64,000 nt of DNA from Lithospermum erythrorhizon (taxonomy: Eukaryota > Streptophyta > Magnoliopsida > Boraginales > Boraginaceae): positions 1-64,000 of the forward strand of contig JADFUC010002398.1 in the NCBI GenBank assembly GCA_019722365.1, written 5' to 3'. The notes under the pieces were generated by a model. The model was not told the origin of the DNA. It searched no databases and worked only from the letters and a program-made list of their open reading frames with translations. How positions within the stretch are numbered: the first letter of the stretch is position 1; every line of letters begins with the position of its first letter. Positions 51,373 through 63,509 of this stretch are shown here, piece by piece. Position numbers and translations under genes: made by a program.

Positions 51373-52398
51373 TGCATTATACTCTTTTTCCCTTCATTGA
51401 GTTTTTTGCATTGGGTTTTTCTTAATAATATTTTTAATGAGACAATTACTTGAAGGGTATCGAAATCGAAATATAATCTTATTATTTCACTAGGTTTTTG
51501 TTCCAGAGGATTTTTCTAGTGACTCCTTAACCAAAGAAGGTTATACGAAGGATCTTATACGACCTTGTATTTATGTGAAACGATAAGGAAAATAGTTTGT
51601 GATATCTTCACTTTATGTTTATGACTTAAACATTTTTGGAAGTCCTGAAAAGCTTTCAAAAGTTATAATCCTCTTGAAGAACGAATTGGAGATGAAATAC
51701 CTCATATTAGCCCATTAATGCCAAGAATACAAAAGAACTATATAGTCCTAAAGTACCATATATAAGTATCTTTAAACCTATTCAATTTATATGCAATTGG
51801 TTATGTGAGTTCATGATACTTATATGATCTCTATTGGAGGATCTCATAGATGGCCTCTATTTATTAATAGTGATGTATTTTATGGTGATATACGAAACAA
51901 GCTATATCAACAACATCATCCAAACGTAGAAATCTTAGAGTTCACGAAGAAAGTTGTGAAAGTGTTTGATTGAGAACTATGATTCAGCAGATCCATGTTA
52001 TTACTTGTGGTTTGTCATTTGAAAAATTAGTCCAAACGACCTTATAACAATTGATGTTCAACAAATTCGTTCAACTGATAAATCTAGCAGATATTTTTAC
52101 TAAGTGACTTCTTACCTCATCATTCGAAAAGTTATTCAAAGGTGCGGGACTACGTCGACTAAAGAATGATAAGTGATGTGGTCATGAGAGGGAGTTAATA
52201 CGCGTTGTACTATTTTTCCTTAATCAAGGTTTTGTCCCAATGGATTTTTCTATTAAAGTTCTAATGAGACAACATTTTAAGCGTATGTTAAGAACAATGC
52301 ATTTTTTTCCTTCACTAATTTTTTTCCCCCAACCGATTTTTCCTAGTAAGGTTTTGACGAGGAATATACTTGTTGGTTGATTAGACATCCAAGGGGAG
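51373..52398 (+). pseudogene. Right interior of the short-LTR copia element: RNase H end and repeated 3' motif
   Basis: At about 52080-52140 the frame reads NLADIFTK then SSFEKLF, the conserved C-terminus of copia RNase H. A TTTTTCC...GGATTTTTCTAGTAA...AATGAG(A)CA motif occurs at about 51380-51480, 51497-51525, 52206-52275 and 52303-52372; such repeats are known before the 3' LTR of some copia lineages. The purine tract AAGGGGAG ends at 52398. Confidence 0.75.
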
Positions 52399-52648
52399 TG
52401 TTATGGAAATAATGGATGCCGTAACTTGTTAACCAAATCGTCTTGTTTAGTAAGAAAAAGGATGGCTTGATTAGGAGAGGAGAAAAATTAGGGTACTTGT
52501 TTACGAGAGACATCTTATATGTATTGTATCTTGAAGCCTATAAATGAAGCACCCGTGTAATATATTGAATATCAAGCAATAAAGTCACATTCTCCTCTTT
52601 TCTTATTCTCTGTCTATTTATATTGTTCTTAGTTATATATTCATAACA
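52399..52648 (+). repeat. 3' LTR of the short-LTR copia element
   Basis: 250 bp, starting TGTTATGG and ending ATAACA (perfect short inverted ends). It is followed by the target duplication AGAAG at 52649-52653. Confidence 0.9.
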
Positions 52649-52679
52649 AGAAGAAAGAAAAGTAGAATACGAAAAGACG

Positions 52680-54601
52680 AAATACCCATTTCTTGAAAAG
52701 CAAAGGCAAATGTGTCGGCAAGCCACTACCGACACCGTAAGGGTTTAATTGTCGGAATTGGTGTTCTATTTACGGCAAACCTTTGTCGGCGACACTAAAT
52801 TTCATACCGTGCAGCGAGACTACATGAGACATTTCAACCCGTTTGGGTTAATTTGCAGAAGCGCTAGCATATCGAAACATTTAATTTTATTTTTGATTTA
52901 TTTTGTATTACGACACGACCGACAATTTATTTAATTAATTTATTTTTGATTTATTTTATAGCAGACACCGTACCCGGCGGATTTAATTAATTTTATTTTT
53001 GATTTATTTTATTACTGCAAACCTTTACGACGCTGAATATTTATAATATGCCGTCGATGTATTTGAAGATGCGACCTAAAACCGACACCACATATGTGCA
53101 CAAAACCCGGCGCTACCCGACACCCGACCCGGCGACATGTGGTAAATTTTGAAAAAAAAAATTATGCGGCACAGATCTTTGCTGACATTTGCGAAACAGT
53201 ACATAAAATTCACAAAAAATACCCAAAAATAGGAAAACAACATACAAAAACATCAAAAATAATATAAACATCGAACAAAAATATCAACAACATGGCGTCA
53301 AACAAAAATAATAACACAAAGCGATATCCAAAAATGATAAAAATTACAAATTTTCTCTTTTGGATAATTTTTCTACAATAAAAAGCGAAATGTAACAACA
53401 TTATTATCAAGATAAAAAATTAGATAGACATAAAAGATAGAATTATAACAAAATTAAACAAAATAATTAGATAGGCGTAAAAATGTAACAAAATAATTAC
53501 GAAACAATTTTCTACTAAATGAAACATTATAACAAGGTTAGTAGATCATAAATAATTAGATATCTAACAAAATAATTACCTCAAATAAATTCCCTACAAA
53601 AGAAACAATCAAAGAAAGTTAGTATCAATTATTATAAAATTTAACAAAACAATAAGTAAATTATAGTTGAGATGAAATTGAAAGTTAAAATAGCAAAAAG
53701 ACATAGTGATTGTAAGTTAAGAAGTGTAAAAATTCAGAGAACAGTTAATCTCGAAATATAATTCAAATCAAATCAAATTCGAGCTTAATCAAAATTGATT
53801 CAAATACGATTCGATTCTCGGTCGATTCCAGCATTCAATTCCCGATTCAATGCAATTAATAGAATAAATCGAATTCCGATTCATTGATTCAATCGAACAT
53901 TTAAGCGAATAAATCAGCGTTCGATTCCCGATTGAAAACAAATTACGGAAATTAAAAACAAATTAAGCCAGAATTAAATTGGTTTCGATTGATCCAGCAG
54001 ATTAATTCAATTCGATCCAACATTCAATCGGTTGACGTTTAATTCAATTCAATTCAATTAAAAACAAATTAAGCAAGAATAAATCAACATTCGATTCCCC
54101 GATTCAACTTTATTAATTATATTATCAATTTTGATAAAAAATATATTATCGATTCCCAATTCATCTTTATTAAACATATATTATCAATTCCCAATTCAAC
54201 TTTATTAAACATATATTTATCAATTCGACTAAAAATACAAGTAGTGCCAAAAATAAATAATTAAAAAATTAAGCAGCTTGAAAGAGAAAAAGAGGAAAGT
54301 TAGTACTTTTTCCGGTGGTGGAAGTGTGGTGAGGCCGGTGTGTGGGGCCGGGCGGTGGCTTTTAAGCGGCGGCAGGGGGTGGGACCGGTGGTGAGGATGG
54401 GAGTAGGGTTGGGGGGTAGTTACGTGTGGACTAAAAAGTGCGATTTTTTATATATAACGATCATTTAAATGGAATGCAGTGTCGGTATAAACAATTAATT
54501 TTGATTTTTTTAATTAACAAATTTAAAACCTTGGCGGCCTTGTGGCAAACTTGTATGAGGTGTCGGTAATTTAAAACTTGTAAGTCTGTTTTCTAGTAGT
54601 G
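52680..54601. mobile_element. CACTA-like (En/Spm) element, non-coding, right end at 54601
   Basis: The right terminus TTTTCTAGTAGTG (54589-54601) is the reverse complement of CACTACTAGAAAA, the usual CACTA tip. TGTCGG/CCGACAC motifs cluster near both ends (52711, 52726, 52753, 52786, 53082, 53117, 54478, 54561), like subterminal transposase-binding repeats. The middle is AT-rich, and 53740-54240 repeats AATCGAATTC/GATTCAATTC-type words. There is no transposase reading frame. The left tip is not found next to 52680; a CACTAC at 32429, left of the copia nest, is a possible candidate. Confidence 0.5.
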
Positions 54602-56149
54602 ATAGGCCCCGTCAGCCCACTTAATCAAATACAGACTAGGTCCAAAATTACGGTCCAAGCCAAAATGAAGACCCCATCCAAGTAATTTTGAAACTAGTTA
54701 AAAGCGCAAACTGTGGTAAAGAATTAGAGTGTTGATATCGGCTGCTTGACATTAAATGCGTGTGGGTTATTTCTTATAAGAAGCGAATCTTGTATTGAAG
54801 TGGATTTAAAATGAAAATTTCTGGTCACTTGATCGGTTGAAGCTTGTCAAGAGATTAGCTTCCTCCGTGGTATCTGGTGTTAGGGGCGCCGGCAATTAGA
54901 TATGACGATTTTCACACTTTTAAACTAGTTAACAATACTGTAAAAAAAAAAAAATTGAATGTCTCAACGAGCATACATGTTTAATGACAAAACCGTTATT
55001 TTTGTTTGATTGTAGAGATTAATTTAAAAGTGAGAATTCCTTATTAAATGAGATATAGAGGACAGTTACATGTGTCAAATAATTGTAACAATAACTTAGG
55101 GTATCCTTTTGCTCTCTCTCCCTCAATCCCTACAGTTCTCTCTATTCTCCTTCCTATCAGTTCGTTCTTCCATCGATAAGTCAAGTTTCGATCTTGACCG
55201 TCGAATATGGCAATTGACTTTATACTTCATACATCTTATTATTTATGCTTCAGCATGTGGCAACTCTTTAAGGAGTTACTTATTCCTTTTGGCTCACCTT
55301 CATTTCAACCGACGTCTTACATATTTACTATCCTTTTCCTATTTATCAAGTTACGGTTGAAGGTGTGAGTTGTGCAGCTGTGATTCGTTCGAACTGTTGG
55401 TTGCATCCTCGATCGTTGATGTTGCATGTGTTGTGTCCATATATACCTGGTTCACTTAACAAATAAGGTTTGGTTGTTCTAAAGTTTGAGCATTATAAAG
55501 CTTGTTTCAATTGCATTCCAACAATGATCATAAATTAACAAATGAAAAAACCTTACATTAGATTAAGGTAAAATATATTTAGACTTTTTAGAAGAAGTTT
55601 CAAACACAATTTACTAACCAATGGCAATTAGTTGCATGGGTTAGTCCAATGTAGTGTCTGTGACCTGAGATCAAAGATGCATCATATTATTTCCTTATTA
55701 CACTATTGATAATATGTTTGAGATATTATACAGATTGACTATTAAAATAACCATTTTATAGCCTCGAATAGATACATTAATATGCGAAGCTTGATTCTGA
55801 TTGCTATTAAAAATCTTAATAGAATTTGTTCTTTTAAGATACGGAATCTTCCAGCGTTGAAATATGTGTTTGAGTATTTTAAGATCTGAGGATACTTTCG
55901 CAAATCTTCAAACTTTATGTCTGATAACATAAGAATTATGAATATAATAATATATATCTTGTGTAGTTTGGCCCTAAGAACTTAAAACTAAACAAGCCCA
56001 TAAAAATTTAAAAATTACAAAATATGTCATTTAAGCATGTTAATAAGCGCGTATCTTTAAATTTCTTGCATTATGTGTTCGCGCTATTTATAAAGTTGAA
56101 TCTTAAGCAAAATAATACCTAGCAATAACAGTTAGAAATTATTACGTGT
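54602..56149. other. AT-rich intergenic DNA, nothing firmly recognised
   Basis: A C/T-rich tract (55100-55160) follows a TATCC... stretch and could be an LTR leader or promoter remnant. The open frame at 55109-55360 has no recognisable motif. The rest shows no repeats or coding signals I can name. Confidence 0.5.
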
Positions 56150-57119
56150 AGTGTATCTATTTCTTCAAGTGGTTACGCCGGGCCAGCGTATCTATTTTTT
56201 CAAGACTAATCTCGCGGACTGACGAGGAGTCGATCTGCGAATCACCTGAAACTTATATTCTAGTTGGACCTTGTATATTTTTAACTTAGTAGGTTAATGT
56301 TAGTAATAACACTATATATTCTTGAGATAAATCAATAATAATATCATTGGAGAGCACAAGCAACATGGGATCGGAGTCGATACGGTTAGAGGCCGAATTA
56401 GTTCTTTTTCTCTGTGATTTCGACCCGAATGACCGCACATGACCCGACAAAACCACTCCCTTTACTTTCGTCAAAGCCACGTCCGATTAGCGGTGGGTAT
56501 GAACCGCCACCTGCGGCCTTTGTGCTCCTAAACTTATAATTCTCCTTTTAATTGAGTTCTAATGATAATCTAGAAATATCATTAGTATTGTTGTTTTCCT
56601 TGGGCGTATTATTATGATGATTGCTCGAATCTCTTCGATTGTCTCTAATTACTCGAAGAAAGTTTGGTTATTGATAGTGCAATGGCGAAATCCACCGGGC
56701 TCTACGGTTGCCGATTGACAATGTTCAAGCGATCTTTGTTGATACATTTTGAATACTATTGACTCATCATTTAGAAGACGATACTGTATTTCGAGGAGGC
56801 TCGTCCGCATAGGAAGTTACCCATGCGGTGTGCTTGTCCATGACGGTGGTGCGAGGCGATTCTGGGGCTCGGCAGCGAGGGATCACGGGGAATAGGAATG
56901 GTTTGTCCGAGTCCGATTGGAGTAAGTTGAAAAACTTACTTGGACATTTGATTTGAGTAATTGAGGATCGTGTGGTTGGTAAGTATTTCTACTAATTGGA
57001 TTAGCGATCTGAATTGATTAGTCGTATGAGAGGGTGACTTAAGTAATATGTTTAATATTGTGGATGTATCGGTTGTCTATCAGTCTCTGGAGGAAAGTTT
57101 AAATGCGATCCAAAAGTGG

Positions 57120-59570
57120 TAAGTGTTTTTGTTGTCAGTAAGGTTGATTTTACATGATGTCTTATATATACCTCAGTTTACCTACAATTTAATTTATGTG
57201 TCCCAGTTAGCGGATAAGTCGGATTGTTTGGTTCAATTTACTAAAATTGGTTGTCTGCATGCAGGACCTGCACAGGACCACGATTGGAGTCGGTGGCGGA
57301 AAGGAATGCACTACTTTTGTAGTATTCGGAGAATGGGCCTGGCGGTAATTTGAGGAAGATTGTACATGGTTGTGGCGTAGCAGTTGGGTGCGTCCACCGG
57401 AGAAAGTAGTTATGTCTTTATCTTTTATGTCTGATTCATGTCATTTGTCGAATAAGGCTTGTATCGTGTGCCATCAAGCCAAGAAGTCTAGGGGTCTTTG
57501 TTAGTAGCGAACATAAAGCTACTCGTATTTTCGAGATGATTCATTGTGATTTGTGGGGTCCGTATCACATAATATCTTCGTGTGGTGCGAGATATTTTCT
57601 TACTATTGTTGACGATTATTCGCTTGTAGTTTGGTTATTTTTATTGGTGGATAAAACTAAAGTTTTGAAATATTTTATGCAATTTATTGCCTTGGTAGAT
57701 CGTCAATTTAAATCCAAAGTTCAAATTGTTCGTAGTGATAATGGCACATAATTCTTTTGCATGCATGATTATATGAACAATATTATATTTTAAACTTCAT
57801 GTGTATGTACTCCTCAACAAAATAGGATGGTGTAACGGAAACACCGTCACATTTTGAATGTTGGTCGTGCTTTGAGGTTCCATGCTAGTTACCTATTAAG
57901 TTTTGGGGTGAGTGTATTCTAACAGCTGGGTATATCATTAATTCTAGTGCTCTTAACATAAAATCTCCTTATGAACTTTTGTATGGTAAACCTCCTACTT
58001 ATTCGAATCTTCTTGTGTTTGGTGTTTTATGTTTTGCTTTCTCAACTTGAGATAAATTGGATAATTTTAATGATGCTTAGTAAGCAGGTGTATGCTTTGT
58101 TGGGTAATTCCCATTTTGCCTAGTTATAATTGCCTAAAGCCAGAGTGAGAATGTGTGGTCACCTAGTAGGGTGGGGTGCGTCGATGAGGACGAGGAGGGG
58201 GACGAGCTCGCGGGTGGGGAGGCGGGTTGTCCGGTCGGATGGGAATGGAGCACCGAGGAAGCTGCCTCTGGGTCTCGTTCTGCCTAGTGCTTGAGCCGAG
58301 GCCGAGGTGTGGGGGAGTGGCTCTAATGCCTCGGTTGGGGTGGCCTCGAGTGAGCCACGGACGATGGATGAGGGTGATTTGAGGGTGGATGTGGAGGAGA
58401 TGGGTCGTGGTAAGCGGGTTAAGTACTCTTCTGTGAAGCTCAAAGATTTTGTTACGAATACTGTGCAAAAGTTGTCGAGTCCGCTACTGCGTCTATACCG
58501 GACACCGGTACCCTACATCACATAACTAATTTTGTAAATTATAACCATTTTTCCGTTGGGCATAGGAGTTTTCTTGCAGCGTTAACTGCAGGTACAGAAC
58601 CTCGATCGTTTAAGGAGGCGATGAAATTTTCCCAATGGCGGGAGGCGATGAAAAAGGAGATTGAGGCTTTGGAGGATAATAGAACCGGGCATTAGTGCGG
58701 TTACTTGAAGTGAAGAAGAAAGAGTTAGGCTTTTCAAATGGGTGTACAAGGTAAAATACAATTAAATTAGTAGTGTTGAGCAGCTTAAACTTCGGTTGGT
58801 TGTTTTTTGTATTAAATTAGGTAGAAGACATTGATTATAATGACTTACTTTACTTGATAGCAAAATAGTTCTTGTCGCCGGACTTTCTTAGCCGTGGGTG
58901 GCATTGGAGGCGGGAGCTACGTGGATGGATGTGCATAATGCATTTTTGCATGGTGATTTGTCTGAAGAGATTTATATGAAGTAACCTCCGGGGTTTAACA
59001 AGGAGCTTCCAGGGTTGGTATACAAATTGCATAAATCATTGTATGGGTTGAAACAGGCACCTCGTTGTTGGTTCTCAAAGTTGGCTTTAGTATTTGAAAG
59101 CTTGGTATGGTTTTGTTCGGTGTTACTCGATCGTTCGCTTTTTACTACGTGTAAGGGGAAGGTTAGATTACATGTGTTAGTGTATGTTGATGATCGATTA
59201 TGATAATGAATTTGGATGTTGTCTCGAAGTTCAAGCAATATCTTGGTAATTGCTTTCACATGAAGGATTTGGGGATTCTTAAGTATTTTTTGGGTGTAGA
59301 GGTTGCCCGTAGCCAAGAAGGGATATTTCTCAGTCAGCGAAAATATGCTCTTGATATTATATAAAGGCAGATTCTTACGGGGGCTAAATCATTGGTTTTC
59401 AAATGGGCAGAATCGTTTGGTTAATTCCGCTGGTCTTTATGAAGGATGGAGAGATGTGCGGTTGGTGAGCGTTCTTTATTTGTCGGAGTTACTAAACTGT
59501 TTTGTCGTTAAGTTGTACATGTGTTGTCTCGATTTTGCATGAGCTTTCTGTTGGATCGTTGGACGGTATG
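57120..59570 (+). pseudogene. Copia protease/integrase/RT remnant
   Basis: 57150-57245 reads DVLYIPQFTYNL then YVSQL, the segment between protease and integrase. 57440-57500 has CIVCHQAKKSRG, part of the integrase zinc finger region. 57536-57751 is the best-preserved integrase core (DLWGPY, GARYFLTIVDDYS, then RSDNGT). 58570-58690 holds the RT start (EPRSFKEAMKF, then WREAMKKEIEALE). 59015-59200 has KLHKSLYGLKQAPRCW and LVYVDD, the RT catalytic region. 59320-59570 has RKYAL and RNase H-side traces. Several stops separate these blocks. Confidence 0.85.
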
Positions 59571-62040
59571 ATGGAAATATGAGATATTAGATCTCGTAAA
59601 TATGTTCGTTGAGCGATTTGATTGTCTGTGGAGTTGTTACATTTAATTATATTCAAATAATATAGAGATTTCGGATATATGTTTGATTGTTCGACGAATT
59701 GACATATTAGGATTAACTTCGCATTGACATTAGGGGTTATGATGGAACTGCAGGTTGGCTCATAATACATATATTAATATAATGTTCGATTAACATAAAC
59801 TAATATATTACTCTTGTCAATCTCGAGCCTAAGGAATCACATATGTGATAACATGATTAAACTATAATACAATTATAACTTTTAAGTTAAAAAAGTGTCA
59901 TTATAATGAAACATTGAGGAAATTTTCAATTGATGGAAATTGGCCACTAGCCGACTTTAGTGGGAGTAGGGGATAGGTTTGGTAATTTTGGGCCTACTTA
60001 GGGTTTGGGAACTCACATATAAAGCCGCAATTTGATTAATTCATTAAGTAATTTCTTGTCGTCTTTTGAGAAAAGTTGAAATCACAAAACAGTCAGCACG
60101 TTAGAGCTAATAGGGAAGAAGAGCCGAGTTTTCGCTTTTACTCTTTCAAATTCCTCTGTACACTTTAATTTTTTTATTAAGCCAAGAAAGGAAGAGTTTG
60201 ATCGATGGTTGGTGTGGGTATTAGAGACAACTTTAGTTTGGTTGTTTTGAAGACTTCTCTGGAATATATTACTTGCTACTGGCTTCTGAGTGTAAGGTAC
60301 ATCTGATATATCTCGTTTGAATTATTGTTTTTTATAATCTACGTAGTGTTCACAGGAATTCGAATAGCATAATATGTGATGTTATTTTTAATCCCAGTAA
60401 ATCCAGTGATTGGTATCAGTAGGTTTGAGTTTGTGAGTATTCTATATAAGCTGTTTATATGTTGAGATCGGATTTATATGTTTAAAATTATAATTTGAGT
60501 ATTTGTTTAATTAATGGAATAAGAAACATGTGATTAATAGAATGAAAGCATTGATTAATGCGTTAATCGAAATTCATGATTTTTATGTTGTTAAATCGGA
60601 AATAAATTTCTCGATTTTATAAATTTTTTTCTAAATTAGTTTCTCTGTTGCAAAATAGTTGAATCGATTGATTATACAATAAAATACGATAATACAAATT
60701 AATTGTTAATCTTTAATTGTTAAAATTTTGCAAATTTTTCGAGCAAAATTTTTATATCAATTTCGATTTCATGTGTCAAAATAAGGAGCAGGAGTTTTTG
60801 GAGCAGCCAGTTGGCTGGCGTCGGCATCGTCTGACCACAGCTTTTATCTGAGCAGTACCCACGTCGATGCCGCGTGTCGCGCCGCGATGAATGGCGTGGC
60901 GCGGATTGACTTTCAGTCGAACTTCGGGTTTTGGCAGAGTGTCGACTCGGTCAGTTAACTTCGGTTGGCTCGGATTGACCCATGTTGACTTAGTCAGTCG
61001 GGTTGACTTGATGCAATGAATTCTGATTAGGCTGAGCGGGCTGGCTTCTCTTGGGACATTTTGACACATTTTGAATTAACTTGTTTAATTTTGAGAACTG
61101 TGATATTTTAATAGTTTATTAAGTCGATTCACAATTTGGTTTTTGAACAAAAATTTAATAATTGACTTAATTAATTATTTTAAAATTTTATAATCATAAA
61201 TTGATATTATTTATTTAAATTATATTTTGAATATAATTAAAATAATAAATTCAATTGTTAATTATATGTTTATTTTTGAACAAAAATCCTAATTAAGTTA
61301 TGTGAAAGCGACTTGTTTCTAAGCGAGCTAAAATAAGTTGTGACTTTATTTTATGTTCGGTTTTTGCTCAAATTGATATTTTGGTATCAATTAAATTTGT
61401 TTTGATTCAATTTTAAGTTGAAAATTATTTCAATCAATTATATTTAACTATTTTAATTGTTCCAATTTGATATTGGTATTTTGAATATAATTAAACCAAG
61501 AATTAATTTTATTTAATTTCTAATATTCATTAGGAATGGTAATTTAAATTAATAATATGAATTGATTCTTTTAATTAGAGACTTTGAATTATTTGATAAT
61601 TGAAGTTTCAAAGTAACATATTATGTTGAATTAAGTGGTGTAAAATTAATAAATAGTATTTTTCGAAAATACTAATTGTTTAATATTAAATGATAACACT
61701 TAAATATGTTTTAAATGATATGTTTGAATTAGATTCAATTATATGTTATTACACGTATTTTTCCGAGAATACTTATTATTTAATATTAAATATTGATACA
61801 CTTAAAATATGTTTTAAGTGATATGTTTGAATTAGATTCAAATAAATATTTTACACCAAGATAATTGAATTGTTTATTCATATTGATGAATATTCAATTA
61901 CATATATTTTAAATCTATATTGTACCTGCCTATTTGCTTCATCCATGTCATATATGTCTAGATTTATTTATTCATGTATGATGTATATTGTTATGTTGAT
62001 CGATGTTATGGGACTAGTGTTATGACTTATATGTATTTTA
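59571..62040 (+). mobile_element. LTR element fragment inserted in copia pol
   Basis: Sequence unlike pol runs from about 59571 to 62040, with copia RNase H resuming just after. An LTR promoter is suggested by ACATATAAAGCC at about 60015. 60410-60421 reads TTGGTATCAGTAG, close to the tRNA-Met primer site, so the LTR would be about 59571-60405. The following leader is AT-rich with a GC-rich island (60785-61060), the same plan as in family S. No right LTR is seen, so the insertion is truncated. Confidence 0.5.
61657..61853. repeat. Tandem duplication of ~100 bp
   Basis: Two adjacent units share GTATTTTTC, TTTAATATTAAAT, ACTTAAATATGTTTTAA and ATGATATGTTTGAATTAGATTCAA-type words in the same order, at about 61657-61741 and 61758-61853. 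Each unit has a short inverted TTTTTCGAAAATAC-like tip. Confidence 0.8.
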
Positions 62041-62044
62041 GAAA

Positions 62045-62150
62045 TACAGTCTTATCTCTTCGATAGACCAGTTAGCAGACATTTTTACCAAGGCGCTTGG
62101 GAAGCGACAATTTAATTTTTTACTTCGCAAGTTAGACATTTTAGATCTCC
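62045..62150 (+). pseudogene. C-terminal RNase H piece of the interrupted copia element
   Basis: The frame reads QLADIFTKALGKRQF, then LRKLDILDLHS, the conserved end of copia pol, about 35 residues long. It belongs to the pol that stops near 59570. Confidence 0.85.
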
Positions 62151-62265
62151 ATAGTGTATCTATTTCTTCAAGACTGATGTGGACAACGGGGTCGTCCGCA
62201 AACCACTTGAAACTTATATTCTAGTTGGACCGTGTATATATTTAGCCCGTAAATTAATATTATAT

Positions 62266-63100
62266 AATTCTATACATTTTTTTATATCATCATTAATATG
62301 ATTGAAAGCTTCTAAACTTCAGAGAAATACAACTTGGTCATACCACAATCTTTACACTAGACAACAACTCAAGATTTGTATATCCTCAAAAAGAGGGAGC
62401 AACTGACCGTACCTCACCTACCTACCATTTTTTGGACACCAATACACTCCATATTCCAACTAAAATTGCCTTATGCGTGCTTATTGAAAAGAAACCAGAA
62501 TACCACAATTCCTTAATTCCTCTTTTGCTATTATTTTGGAAAACAATTACCTGAGTAGAATTATAGTAAAAAATTAATACTCCTTTAGTATTTTAGTAAT
62601 TTACACATAAATTAAAGAAAAAGTAGTTAAAAGTTACATTAAAAATATATAATGACAATCAATTGAAATTACATTATTAGTTGGTTGATAATTTAAAGAG
62701 AAAAAATAGTCAAAAATTACATTGAAAACGTAAGAATGCAGTTTATTATACTAAAATGATAATTATTTTGAAACAAAAATTTAGACTAAAACGACGAATA
62801 AAAAAATTAAAAATAGTATAAAAAATTGAAAACCTAAATTAAGTTTTCAATGTGAAAATCAAAATTAGGTAAACTAGATTTGGTGTTCAATACTTGGTCT
62901 AATATTTTTGATATTTCATTCAAAACTAAATGAGTTCTTTAATCTATCAAAAAAAGAACATTTTGGAAGAAATTTTATTTCATTTCATATTACATAGTAC
63001 ATTATTACTTTATTCAAGTAATAATATTCACACTACAAATATCAACACATCGCAATATCACATTATTGAACGTCCCTACTCATCTTAAGTCATCTTCCTA
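62266..63100. other. AT-rich intergenic DNA, nothing recognised
   Basis: I see no coding, RNA or repeat signal in this stretch. The likely 3' flank of the MACPF gene begins near 63100. Confidence 0.6.
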
Positions 63101-63509
63101 CTTCCACAACCTAAATGGAGTAAAAAATTGATAGAAAAATCCTGATAAACCAAAGATCGTATGCAGTTCGATTTTCACTAGTCTATTTCGAGAAGGAGAT
63201 TTATAAGAATGTCCTCATGCATTCAAAAGAGCCCGAAGGCATGCACTGTCCTTTGGATTTGGACACTATCCCCTTGTCCTAAACTTTTTTCGATAAAAAA
63301 ACAAAAAAAATCTTCTCACTTTCACTCGTATCATGTCTCCTTTCAAATGACTACCAAACGGAACCTTGTTTGCAAATAAGTTGTTTGTCCATGCTTCTTT
63401 AAATAAAGTAAAAAAAATAAAAAATTTGCACACCTTAAGTTTATAGTTGTGAGAATACAATCACATTGCCTAAAATCGATATTTGTATGTACAAACCGAT
63501 TTTATATTC
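63100..63509 (-). other. Probable 3' UTR and downstream flank of the MACPF gene
   Basis: AT-rich sequence after the stop codon, on the minus strand. No clear poly(A) signal stands out. Open frames on either strand here are short and have no motifs. Confidence 0.4.

Larger units (their letters stand above)
32454..52653 (+). mobile_element. Short-LTR Ty1/copia element (outer layer of the nest)
   Basis: LTRs at 32459-32700 (242 bp) and 52399-52648 (250 bp) match along their length, including CTATAAAT, CAAGCAATAAAGT and CTCCTCTTTTCT. Both begin TGTTATGG; the right one ends ATAACA. The target duplication AGAAG is exact on both sides (32454-32458 and 52649-52653). A primer-site-like CGTTATCAGCACG follows the left LTR, and a purine tract AAGGGGAG (52391-52398) precedes the right one. 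Only about 1.2 kb and 1.0 kb of its own interior remain, split by a family-S element at 33929-51372. The LTR size and primer region resemble the Ale lineage; that placement is tentative. Confidence 0.88.
56150..62265 (+). mobile_element. Ty1/copia element, interrupted and decayed
   Basis: Terminal segments of about 130 bases, near 56150-56295 and 62147-62262, share GTGTATCTATTTCTTCAAG, GAAACTTATATTCTAGTTGG and the following GTATAT-rich stretch, so they are probably LTR remnants. Between them lie copia pol traces in order (separate entry). The pol is broken by another LTR element at about 59571-62040, after which RNase H resumes for about 100 bases. The 5' copy has an internal duplication of GTATCTATTTCTTCAAG. 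Confidence 0.65.

Noticed and set aside
55109..55360. 83-codon open frame after a C/T-rich tract
   Set aside because: It is hydrophobic and serine-rich with no domain or splice context; it may be an LTR leader by chance open.
58159..58468. Two overlapping antisense open frames of about 95-100 codons
   Set aside because: They are shadows in a GC-rich stretch of copia pol read on the wrong strand and have no recognisable domain.
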